A stretch of 64,000 nucleotides of DNA from Oscillospiraceae bacterium (lineage in GTDB: Bacteria > Bacillota > Clostridia > Oscillospirales > Oscillospiraceae), in NCBI GenBank assembly GCA_902795045.1, contig CADBJU010000002.1, positions 1 to 64,000 on the forward strand. Reading direction: 5' to 3'. Under the pieces are notes generated by a model that did no database searches, was not told the DNA's origin, and worked only from the letters and a program-made list of their open reading frames with translations. The number at the start of each line of letters is the position of its first letter. Positions within the stretch are counted from its first letter, which is position 1. The position numbers were made by a program, and so were the translations under genes. Of the stretch, positions 1 to 7,149 are shown piece by piece.

Positions 1-13
1 GCCGCTGGGAGTA

Positions 14-56
14 CGGATTGCCACACCAGTGACATCGGTCACTGGTTCGCAATGAC
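14..56. repeat. Half of a palindromic repeat element cut by the window edge
   Basis: These 43 bases are an exact reverse complement of 53587-53629, which is the left half of a complete 141-bp element. Inside, ACCAGTGACATCGGTCACTGGT forms a hairpin, and the end is TCGCAATGAC. It therefore looks like one end of a dispersed MITE-like repeat whose other end lies before the window. Confidence 0.75.
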
Positions 57-73
57 AGACCGGGAACTGGTTC

Positions 74-102
74 TTGCTGAGTTAAGCCGATACCCATATA
101 AC
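74..102 (+). promoter_or_regulatory. Predicted promoter of recD2
   Basis: A TTGCTG box (74-79) and a TATAAC box (97-102) are separated by 17 bases. A GAGAGGTG ribosome-binding site follows just before the ATG at 123. The match to the vegetative sigma consensus is good but untested. Confidence 0.55.
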
Positions 103-122
103 ATTTTACCGAGAGGTGTCCC

Positions 123-2342
123 ATGGATCAGGAGCTGGAATACCAGGAGCTGACCGGCACGGTCGAAACGGTCATTTTTAAAAATGAAGAAAACGGCTAT
201 ACGGTCCTGCGCCTGCGCGCCGACAGCGGCGAGACCGTGACGGTCGTGGGCTGCTTCCCCTATGCCGCGCCCGGCGAATCCATGATCGCAAGCGGGGAGT
301 GGATGAATCACAACGTCCACGGCAGACAGTTCAAGGCCGAGTACGCCCAGCGCTTTCTGCCCTCCTCCGGCCCCGCCATTTATCAGTTTCTCGCGGGCGG
401 ATCGGTCAAGGGCGTCGGCCCCGCGACCGCTTCTTTGATCGTGGACCGCTTCGGCGACAAGACCCTGGACGTGATCCTGAACCGGCCACAGGAGCTCAGT
501 GAGGTCCGCGGCATCAGCTCCGCCAAGGCCCAGCAGATTTCCAAGAGCTTCCGCCAGCAGGCGGGGCTGAGAATGCTGATGGAGTTTGTCTGCTCCTTCT
601 CTCTTCGCCCGATCCTGGCCCTTCGCGCTTATAAATACTACGGCGACAAGGCCCTCGAGCAGCTGCGGGAAAACCCGTACCTTCTGTGCTCCACGCTCAT
701 CGGCGCCACCTTCCGGGAGGCTGACACCATGGCCCTCGGACTCGGCATGGGCGGCAACAGCAAAAACCGCATTGCCGCGGCGCTCCTGTTCGAGCTCATA
801 CACAATACCGGCAACGGCCACTGCTTCATCCCGCGTGAAAAGCTTGCCGCCGTGACGGCGGAGCTCATCGGCGTGGAGGCTGAGGAGGCAGACGAATGCA
901 TCGGCGAGCTCATTGAGGAGCACCATCTCCGCTATGAGGAGATCGCCGGGGTCAGGGCCTGCTACCTGCCGGAGCTCTTTGAGGCCGAGACCCACGCCGC
1001 CGAGACCTTTGCCCGCATGGCAAAACGGCATTTCAAGGAAAGGCTCGACACCGAAAAGTTCCTCAGCAGGCTTGAGGTGCAGCAGCGTATTGCCTATGCC
1101 CCGGACCAGCGGCAGGCGATCGGCATGGCCCTGGATAACCAATTGATGGTGCTCACCGGCGGTCCCGGCACCGGCAAGACCACCTGCATCCGCGCGATCC
1201 TCGCCATGTTCGACGAGCTGGGCCTCAAGACCCTGCTCTGCGCCCCCACGGGCAGAGCCGCCAAGCGCATGACCGAGGTCACGGGGCTTCAGGCCGCGAC
1301 GGTGCACCGCCTGCTCGGCGCGAAGTTTGACGAGGAAGGGGACCGCGTGGTCTTCACCAAGAAAGAAAACGACCGCCTGGACTGCGACGCCGTCATCCTC
1401 GACGAGTGCTCCATGGTGGATATTCAGCTGATGGACGCCCTGCTGCGGGCGCTGCCGCCGGACGCGCGGCTCATCCTGGTGGGGGACGCAAACCAGCTCC
1501 CCTCCGTCGGCCCCGGCAATGTTTTTTCCGCTCTCATCCGAAGCCAGGTCGTGGCGACGGGCACCCTGTCGCTCATCCACCGCCAGGGGGAGGGCAGCCA
1601 CATCATCCGAAACGCCCACATGATCAAAGACGGGCAGTACCCGAATTTCGGGGAAAACGCGCGGGACTTCTTCCGCCTCAAGCGTCTGCAGGGCGGGAGC
1701 GCCGTGGAGACGATCACGGAGCTGTGCGCCGTGCGCCTGCCGAATAAAATGCACATCCCGCCGGAGGAGATCCAGGTTCTGTCCCCGACCAGAAAAGGGG
1801 AGACCGGCACCGTGAACCTCAACAAGAAACTCCAGGAGGTCCTGAACCCCGCCGCGCCGGAGAAAAAGGAAAAGCCCTTCGGTGATGTGATCTTCCGCGA
1901 GGGCGACCGGGTCATGCAGATCCGCAACAACTATGATATTCTCTGGAAAAACGCGAACAATACCGAGGCGGGCACCGGTATCTATAACGGCGACATGGGC
2001 GTGCTGCGCAAAATCGACCCGGAGAGCGAGACCCTTACCGTCGACTTTGACGGGCATCTTGCGACTTACGGTTTTGACGCGCTGATGGAGCTTGAGCACG
2101 CCTGGGCGGTGACGGTACATAAGGCCCAGGGCAGCGAGTACCGCGCGGTGATCCTGGCCCTGACCGGGGCAAGCCAGCAGCTGATGACAAGAAGCGTACT
2201 CTATACCGCCGTTACGCGGGCAAAGGAGCTGCTGATCCTCGTGGGGGATGACGCTGTTGCTGCGCGCATGATCGACAATTTCCGCCAGGCCCGGCGCTAT
2301 ACGGCCCTGCGCGTGCGCCTGCGCGCGCTCTGCGGCCTATGA
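123..2342 (+). CDS. recD2: RecD2-type ATP-dependent DNA helicase
   Basis: Encodes a 739-residue superfamily 1B 5'-3' DNA helicase of the RecD2 (YrrC) family, which acts in DNA repair without RecB and RecC. The N-terminal third holds the family's helix-hairpin-helix region (KGVGPATAS near residue 100). The Walker A loop GGPGTGKTT lies near 347, the DECSMVD box near 428, and the C-terminal motif TVHKAQGSEY near 664. The length is typical for RecD2 and longer than enterobacterial RecD. The ATG at 123 is preceded by GAGAGGTG. The stop overlaps the comF-like gene by 4 bases (ATGA), so the two are probably co-transcribed, as is common in Firmicutes. Confidence 0.95.
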   Translation: MDQELEYQELTGTVETVIFKNEENGYTVLRLRADSGETVTVVGCFPYAAPGESMIASGEWMNHNVHGRQFKAEYAQRFLPSSGPAIYQFLAGGSVKGVGPATASLIVDRFGDKTLDVILNRPQELSEVRGISSAKAQQISKSFRQQAGLRMLMEFVCSFSLRPILALRAYKYYGDKALEQLRENPYLLCSTLIGATFREADTMALGLGMGGNSKNRIAAALLFELIHNTGNGHCFIPREKLAAVTAELIGVEAEEADECIGELIEEHHLRYEEIAGVRACYLPELFEAETHAAETFARMAKRHFKERLDTEKFLSRLEVQQRIAYAPDQRQAIGMALDNQLMVLTGGPGTGKTTCIRAILAMFDELGLKTLLCAPTGRAAKRMTEVTGLQAATVHRLLGAKFDEEGDRVVFTKKENDRLDCDAVILDECSMVDIQLMDALLRALPPDARLILVGDANQLPSVGPGNVFSALIRSQVVATGTLSLIHRQGEGSHIIRNAHMIKDGQYPNFGENARDFFRLKRLQGGSAVETITELCAVRLPNKMHIPPEEIQVLSPTRKGETGTVNLNKKLQEVLNPAAPEKKEKPFGDVIFREGDRVMQIRNNYDILWKNANNTEAGTGIYNGDMGVLRKIDPESETLTVDFDGHLATYGFDALMELEHAWAVTVHKAQGSEYRAVILALTGASQQLMTRSVLYTAVTRAKELLILVGDDAVAARMIDNFRQARRYTALRVRLRALCGL

Positions 2343-2983
2343 ACGCGTTTGTAAACCGGCTGCTGGACCTGCTCTATCCGCCGCGCTGCGCCTTCTGCCG
2401 CAGGCTCTTAAACGACGCCGAGCGCGGCGCCTGCCGCTTCTGCCGCAGGCGCTACGCGGGCTCCGGCACCCGGCGGGAGCTCAGGGATCAGCTTCTGTGC
2501 GTGGCGCCGCTGCGCTATGACGATCAGGTGCGCGAGTCGCTGCTGCGCTACAAATTCCGCGGTGTGACAGCTTACGGCGCCGCTTATGCGGAATTTCTCG
2601 CAAAATGTATTGACGAATCGGACATTTCCTGCGATATTATTACATGGGTGCCTTTGAGCCGCCGCCGTCTCAGAAAGCGCGGCTACGACCAGGCCCGCAT
2701 TCTCGCGGAGGAGACGGCAAAGAGACTGGGCATCCCCTGTGAAAGCCTGCTGAAAAAGAAAATCGACACCAGACCCCAGTCCGGCATCAGGGACGCCGAG
2801 GCGCGGCGGAAGAACGCGAAAGGCGTCTATGTCTGCTGCGCGCCCGAAAGGACGAAGGACAGGCGGGTGCTGGTCATTGACGATATTGTCACCACCGGCG
2901 CGACACTTTCCGAGTGCGCGTCGGAGCTCAGAAAGGCCGGGTGCGCCGAAGTCTTTGCGGCGGCAGCGGCCTCGAGGCATTAA
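2339..2983 (+). CDS. ComF family phosphoribosyltransferase-like protein
   Basis: A 214-residue ComF/GntX-family protein. It starts with a probable zinc-binding cysteine set (CAFCRR and CRFCRRR in the first 40 residues) and ends with a type I phosphoribosyltransferase PRPP loop, VLVIDDIVTTGAT. ComF homologues support DNA uptake in competent bacteria, but many family members sit in non-competent species and their substrate is unknown. The start overlaps the recD2 stop by 4 bases, so translational coupling is likely. No other competence genes are visible nearby, and a role in transformation here would be inference. Confidence 0.85.
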   Translation: MNAFVNRLLDLLYPPRCAFCRRLLNDAERGACRFCRRRYAGSGTRRELRDQLLCVAPLRYDDQVRESLLRYKFRGVTAYGAAYAEFLAKCIDESDISCDIITWVPLSRRRLRKRGYDQARILAEETAKRLGIPCESLLKKKIDTRPQSGIRDAEARRKNAKGVYVCCAPERTKDRRVLVIDDIVTTGATLSECASELRKAGCAEVFAAAAASRH

Positions 2984-2994
2984 GGAGTGGAAGC

Positions 2995-4026
2995 ATGAAT
3001 CTGTTTGAGAGAGATATAGCCGTCGATCTGGGAACCTCGTCGACCCTGCTGTTTGTGCAGGGCAAGGGCGTCGTGGCCAGAGAGCCCACCGTTGTGGCGG
3101 TGGACAAATTCAGCGGCAAGATCCTGAAAATCGGCCAGGACGCGCAGAAGATGCTGGGCAGGACGCCCGCAAACATCGTGGCCATCCACCCGGTCAACGC
3201 AGGCGTCATCTCCGACTATGAGATCACGGCCCAGATGCTGCGCGAGCTTGTCAGCCGCATCACCTCCTTCAGCCTCTTCAAGCCCTGTGTGCTGGCCTGC
3301 GTGCCGAGCTCCATCACCGGCGTGGAGGAGCGCGCCGTCATCGACGCCGCCATTGAGGCGGGCGCGCGGAAGGTCTACCTTCTGGAGACCGCCGTCGCCA
3401 CCGCCATGGGCGCGGGCGTCGACATCTCCAAGGCCGACGGTCACATGGTCATCGACATCGGCGGCGGCACGACGGAGGTCGCGGTCGTCTCGGGCGGCGG
3501 CGTGGTGGAATGCCAGTCCATCAAGGTTGCCGGCACCAGCTTCGATGAATCCATCGTCAAATTCATCCGCCGCAAGTACGACCTGCTCATCGGCCTGAGC
3601 ACCGCCGAAGAACTCAAGCGCAGCATCGGCTGCGTCATCCAGCGCCCCGACATCAGCGTCGAGGAGGTCAAGGGCCGCGACCTCTCAAACGGCCTGCCCA
3701 AGACCGTGAAGGTAAGCTCCACGGAGCTCATCGAGGCCTTTGTCGAGCCCATGAACCGCATCCTCGAGACCATCCACATCGTCCTTGAGAGCACGCCGCC
3801 CCAGCTCGTGGGCGACCTTGACAAAAACGGCATCATCATGTCCGGCGGCGGCAGCCTCATTTATGGCATCGACCGCCTCATCGAGCGCTCCACCGGCATC
3901 CGCACCCTGGTCGTGGACGACGCGGTCTCCTGCGCCGCCTACGGGGCGGGCAAAATGCTCATGCACCTGGACATGCTCCAGGACGGCATGATGAATTTCT
4001 ACAGAAAGCGCCAGTTGAAGGGATAA
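2995..4026 (+). CDS. mreB: MreB/Mbl-family rod-shape actin homologue
   Basis: A 343-residue bacterial actin. The phosphate 1 loop is DLGTSSTLLFV near residue 8, the phosphate 2 loop is DIGGGTTEVAV near 152, and the adenosine motif MSGGGSLIYGI lies near 282. Such proteins form filaments under the membrane and guide lateral wall synthesis. The ATG at 2995 is chosen over an earlier in-frame codon because TAAGGAGTGG lies just upstream and MNLFERDIAVDLG matches the family N-terminus. It stands alone, without mreC and mreD, so it could be a Mbl or MreBH paralogue; sequence inspection alone does not settle which. Confidence 0.93.
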   Translation: MNLFERDIAVDLGTSSTLLFVQGKGVVAREPTVVAVDKFSGKILKIGQDAQKMLGRTPANIVAIHPVNAGVISDYEITAQMLRELVSRITSFSLFKPCVLACVPSSITGVEERAVIDAAIEAGARKVYLLETAVATAMGAGVDISKADGHMVIDIGGGTTEVAVVSGGGVVECQSIKVAGTSFDESIVKFIRRKYDLLIGLSTAEELKRSIGCVIQRPDISVEEVKGRDLSNGLPKTVKVSSTELIEAFVEPMNRILETIHIVLESTPPQLVGDLDKNGIIMSGGGSLIYGIDRLIERSTGIRTLVVDDAVSCAAYGAGKMLMHLDMLQDGMMNFYRKRQLKG

Positions 4027-4048
4027 AACCTGATTGGAGGGGAGTAAG

Positions 4049-4792
4049 ATGAAGTCCTGTCCGTTTAAAAATAAGAAGGAAAAACCCAGCTGCTCGGCGG
4101 TCATTGTGGCGGCCGGAAGCTCGCAGCGCATGGGAAGCGACAAGATCATGATGAAGCTCGGGGCCATGCCGGTGCTGGCCAGAACGGTGCTGGCCTTTGA
4201 AAACAACGAGTATGTGGACGAGATCATCATTGTAACCAAAACCGAGAAGCTGGAAGAGATCGCCGACATGTGCTTTAAAAACGGCCTGCACAAGGTCAAG
4301 CAGGTGGTCAGCGGCGGCGCGACGCGCATGGAATCGGCCCTGGCCGGGGTCTCGGCCTGCCGCCACGGGGCGGAGCTGATCGCGATCCACGACGGGGCGC
4401 GTCCGCTTGTGAGCCAGGAGCTGATCACCCGCACCATCGAGGCGGCGAGAGCTTACCGCGCGGCGGTCCCGGCGGTCGCGAGCACCGATACGCTCAAAAT
4501 CGTAGACGAAAGAGGCTTCATTACCGGCACGCTGGACCGCTCCGTGACGAGACGCGTGCAGACCCCGCAGGTCTTCGAAGCGGATCTTATCAAGGGCGCG
4601 CTCACCAAGGCGGTCGAGAAGAACCTGGCGCTGACGGACGACTGCTCCGCCATGGATATGATGGGCGTTAAGACCATCACCGTGGAGGGAGAGCTTACCA
4701 ATATCAAGATCACCACGCCGGAGGACATGGTCACGGCGAAGGCGATCGTCGAGGACAGGGGGGACTGGAATGCGAATCGGACATGGGTATGA
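4049..4792 (+). CDS. ispD: 2-C-methyl-D-erythritol 4-phosphate cytidylyltransferase
   Basis: A 247-residue IspD that transfers CMP from CTP to MEP in the non-mevalonate isoprenoid pathway. The glycine-rich nucleotide loop is [12 protein letters not shown] near residue 17; HDGARPLV near 116 and QTPQVFE near 174 are family signatures. GGAGGGGAG lies just before the ATG at 4049; an upstream in-frame TTG at 4034 would sit on top of that ribosome-binding site and is unlikely. The 3' end overlaps ispF by 23 bases, a common ispD-ispF arrangement that supports coupled expression. Confidence 0.95.
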   Translation: MKSCPFKNKKEKPSCSAVIVAAGSSQRMGSDKIMMKLGAMPVLARTVLAFENNEYVDEIIIVTKTEKLEEIADMCFKNGLHKVKQVVSGGATRMESALAGVSACRHGAELIAIHDGARPLVSQELITRTIEAARAYRAAVPAVASTDTLKIVDERGFITGTLDRSVTRRVQTPQVFEADLIKGALTKAVEKNLALTDDCSAMDMMGVKTITVEGELTNIKITTPEDMVTAKAIVEDRGDWNANRTWV

Positions 4793-5243
4793 TGTGCATA
4801 AGCTTGTCGAGGGACGCAAGCTCATCCTCGGCGGCATCGAGATCCCCTATGAAAAGGGTCTGCTGGGCCACTCGGACGCGGATGTCCTGACCCACGCGCT
4901 GATGGACGCGCTCCTTGGCGCGGCGGCACTGGGGGATATCGGCAAGCTCTTTCCCGACAACGACCCCGATTACGCGGGGGCCGACAGCGTTGAGCTTTTG
5001 AAAAAGGTCTGCGCCGTCATCACGGAGGCGGGCTATCGCGTCGGAAACGTCGACTGCACCGTCATCGCTCAGCGCCCGAAGCTCGCGCCCCACATCCTCG
5101 CCATGCGCGAAAAGCTGGCAGCGGCAATGGGTGTTGACGTGTCCCGCGTCAGCGTGAAGGCCACGACCGAAGAGCACCTGGGCTTTACCGGGGAGGGCCT
5201 CGGCATCGCGGCCCACAGCGTCGCGCTGCTGGAAGAACAATAA
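4770..5243 (+). CDS. ispF: 2-C-methyl-D-erythritol 2,4-cyclodiphosphate synthase
   Basis: A 157-residue IspF, the fifth enzyme of the MEP pathway, which closes the cyclodiphosphate ring with loss of CMP. The start [11 protein letters not shown] contains the zinc-binding Asp and His. [19 protein letters not shown] holds the second metal His and the substrate loop, and [13 protein letters not shown] closes the active site. The length is exactly that expected for the trimeric enzyme. The ATG lies inside the end of ispD. A hairpin terminator follows at 5291. Confidence 0.96.
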   Translation: MRIGHGYDVHKLVEGRKLILGGIEIPYEKGLLGHSDADVLTHALMDALLGAAALGDIGKLFPDNDPDYAGADSVELLKKVCAVITEAGYRVGNVDCTVIAQRPKLAPHILAMREKLAAAMGVDVSRVSVKATTEEHLGFTGEGLGIAAHSVALLEEQ

Positions 5244-5290
5244 CAAAACGGAACGCATAGGATGTTTTGTTCCTGTGTGAGTATCCGGCA

Positions 5291-5336
5291 AAGGCGATCC
5301 GCTCCATGGGTGAATGGGGCGGATCGCCTTTTGCTT
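5291..5336 (+). terminator. Intrinsic terminator after ispDF
   Basis: GGCGATCCG (5293-5301) pairs perfectly with CGGATCGCC (5320-5328), and a T-rich stretch TTTTGCTTT follows. It sits between ispF and the DUF3343 gene. Confidence 0.75.
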
Positions 5337-5351
5337 TATGGAGGTTTTTCA

Positions 5352-5615
5352 ATGAAATATCTCATCCTGTGCAAATCCCTGACGAATGCCCAGCGCGCGG
5401 CCCTGGTGCTGGAGCGGCACGGCATCGGCGCCACCGTCGTCAAAGCTCCCCAGCATCTGCGCGCAAACGGCTGCGGCTACGCTGTGAGCCTCTACCGCCG
5501 CCTGGGGGAGGCGGTAAGCCTGCTCAAAAGCGCGGGGCTGCTGACGGGAAAGGTCTATCTGCGTGAGGCCGACGGCAGCTACCGGGAGGCTCATGAAAAT
5601 GATCTATCTCGATAA
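5352..5615 (+). CDS. DUF3343-family small protein (putative Se/S carrier-like)
   Basis: An 87-residue protein beginning MKYLILCKSLTNAQRAALVL, which fits the DUF3343 family (often labelled putative Se/S carrier-like). Members are small alpha/beta proteins that resolve to opening lines such as this one with a Cys in the first strand (LC at residues 6-7). The gene overlaps the next one, a cysteine-desulfurase-like enzyme, by about 17 bases; this pairing recurs in Clostridia and suggests sulfur or selenium transfer. No experimental function is known to me. The start at 5352 has GGAGG a few bases upstream. Confidence 0.75.
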   Translation: MKYLILCKSLTNAQRAALVLERHGIGATVVKAPQHLRANGCGYAVSLYRRLGEAVSLLKSAGLLTGKVYLREADGSYREAHENDLSR

Positions 5616-6720
5616 CGCGGCCACAACGCTCATAAAGCCCCCGACTGTTGCCCATGCCATGGTGCGGGCCATGCAGACCTGCGCAAGCCCGGGCCGCGGC
5701 GGGCACAAGGCCGCCATGCGGGCATCCGGGCTTGTATACCGCTGCCGGGAAAAGGCGGCGGCGCTCTTTAACGTCCCCGACCCCGCGAACGTCGTCTTCA
5801 CCATGAACGCAACCCACGGCCTGAATATCGCCATCCGGTCGCTGGCAAAGCCCGGGATAAAGGTGCTGATTTCGGGCTATGAGCACAACGCAGTCACCCG
5901 TCCGCTCAACGCCCTGGGGGCGGAGATCATCGTCGCCGAGTCGCCTCTTTTCGATCAGGCGGCCTGCCTGCGGGGCTTTGAGGAACACATCCGAGGCGCG
6001 GAGCTTGCGGTGTGCACCATGGTCTCCAACGTCTTCGGCTTCATCCTGCCCGTATATGAAATCGCGGCCCTGTGCGAAAGGCGGGGCGTGCCGCTGATCG
6101 TGGACGCCTCCCAGGCGGCGGGCGTGCTCCCCGTGGATTTTCAAAAGCTCGGCGCGGCGTTTGTCGCCATGCCCGGGCACAAGGGCCTGCTCGGACCGCA
6201 GGGGACCGGTCTGCTTCTTTGCGGGGAGAGGGGAGAGCCGCTTCTCTCCGGCGGGTCCGGCTCGGATAGCCTCTTGCAGCAGATGCCGGACTACCTGCCC
6301 GACCGCCTGGAGGCGGGAACCCACAATGTACCCGGCATCGCGGGGCTGATGGCGGGTATGGACTATGTCTCAAAGATGGGCTTGCCCCACATCATGCGCA
6401 CGGAGCAGCTGCTTCTTCACGACACCGTTTCCCGGCTTCGGGGAGTGGAGGGAGTCGAGCTGTTTACCGGAGCGGAAGGCAGACAGAGCGGTGTTCTCTC
6501 CCTTCGCATCCGGGGCCGCGACTGCGACGAGGCGGCCCAGCTTCTGTCCGAGCGCGGGATCTGTCTGAGAAGCGGGCTCCACTGCGCGCCGCTTGCCCAC
6601 CGCAGCGCTGCAACGCTCGATACCGGCACGCTGCGCATGAGCTTTTCGCCCTTCGTCAAACACGAGGATGTGAAAGCCTGCTGCGCCGCAATCGGCGAGC
6701 TGTGCGGCGCTGCGGGATAA
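5599..6720 (+). CDS. Cysteine desulfurase-like PLP enzyme (class V aminotransferase fold)
   Basis: A 373-residue class V aminotransferase-fold protein of the group often annotated as a cysteine desulfurase family protein. YLDNAATT is the N-terminal signature. The PLP lysine is in MPGHKGLLGPQGTG near residue 194. The putative sulfur-accepting cysteine is in RSGLHCAPLAHR near 330, with the RMSFSPF motif after it. The ATG at 5599 is preferred to that at 5593 because GGGAGG lies 9 bases before it. It overlaps the DUF3343 gene, so the two products probably act together. No iscU or nifU scaffold is adjacent, so a role in general Fe-S assembly is not supported by context. Confidence 0.85.
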   Translation: MIYLDNAATTLIKPPTVAHAMVRAMQTCASPGRGGHKAAMRASGLVYRCREKAAALFNVPDPANVVFTMNATHGLNIAIRSLAKPGIKVLISGYEHNAVTRPLNALGAEIIVAESPLFDQAACLRGFEEHIRGAELAVCTMVSNVFGFILPVYEIAALCERRGVPLIVDASQAAGVLPVDFQKLGAAFVAMPGHKGLLGPQGTGLLLCGERGEPLLSGGSGSDSLLQQMPDYLPDRLEAGTHNVPGIAGLMAGMDYVSKMGLPHIMRTEQLLLHDTVSRLRGVEGVELFTGAEGRQSGVLSLRIRGRDCDEAAQLLSERGICLRSGLHCAPLAHRSAATLDTGTLRMSFSPFVKHEDVKACCAAIGELCGAAG

Positions 6721-6773
6721 GATACGTCATCCTGAACGCCCCTTCGGGGTTGCGAAAAAAGTCAATTGCCAGT

Positions 6774-6925
6774 GTAGGGGCCGACGCCCACGGCGGCCCG
6801 TGCGGTATAGCCCAATAATAAAGCAAACAGCCACCGGCGAAAACGTACAGTGTTACGGATTCGCCGGGGGCAATGCATATTTTTATGATTCTTTCTGCCG
6901 GGCCGCCGGGGGCGTCGGCCCCTAC
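6774..6925. repeat. MITE-like element with 27-bp terminal inverted repeats
   Basis: The left end 6774-6800 (starting GTAGGGGCCGACGCCC) and the right end 6899-6925 (ending GGGCGTCGGCCCCTAC) are inverted repeats over 27 bases with one mismatch. The 98-bp middle is A+T-richer and carries no plausible gene. Together with the leader downstream, it fills most of the 429-bp gap between the desulfurase and the histidine kinase. Confidence 0.8.
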
Positions 6926-6999
6926 GGTGGTGATATTACTGTGTTCTTGATGAAGGGACTTTTTTTACAGCCCCGACAGTAAGGAAAAAGAGGAAGCTA

Positions 7000-7028
7000 T
7001 TGAAAATGTGAATATTCTGTGATATGAT
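7000..7028 (+). promoter_or_regulatory. Predicted promoter of the signalling cluster
   Basis: TTGAAA (7000-7005) and TATGAT (7023-7028) are separated by 17 bases in an A+T-rich stretch. This is the best vegetative-sigma match upstream of the histidine kinase, leaving a leader of about 115 bases. Confidence 0.65.
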
Positions 7029-7060
7029 AACAAGAGCATAAATGGCATTCCAGAAAACAA

Positions 7061-7133
7061 GATTTACAAAATATGTAAATCCTGATACCCATCCTGTCCC
7101 CGACAAACCGAGCAGCTACAAGGCTGCTTTTTT
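7061..7133 (+). promoter_or_regulatory. Possible attenuator in the kinase leader
   Basis: Within the predicted leader, GATTTAC (7061-7067) pairs with GTAAATC (7075-7081). Then AGCAGC pairs with GCTGCT, followed at once by TTTTTT (about 7111-7133), which is the shape of an intrinsic terminator placed before the AAAGGAGG at 7136. It does not match a riboswitch class that I recognise. Confidence 0.4.
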
Positions 7134-7149
7134 TGAAAGGAGGTCCGCC

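Noticed and set aside
39..2120. A 693-codon minus-strand frame opposite recD2
   Set aside because: Shadow of recD2; no motifs and no ribosome-binding site.
6800..6982. Short frame inside the gap before the kinase gene
   Set aside because: It starts within the left end of the inverted-repeat element and runs through both ends; no ribosome-binding site.
7029..7149. A c-di-GMP riboswitch before the signalling cluster
   Set aside because: The cluster makes this attractive, but the leader lacks the conserved GEMM-I and c-di-GMP-II core sequences that I know. Only a terminator-like hairpin can be supported.
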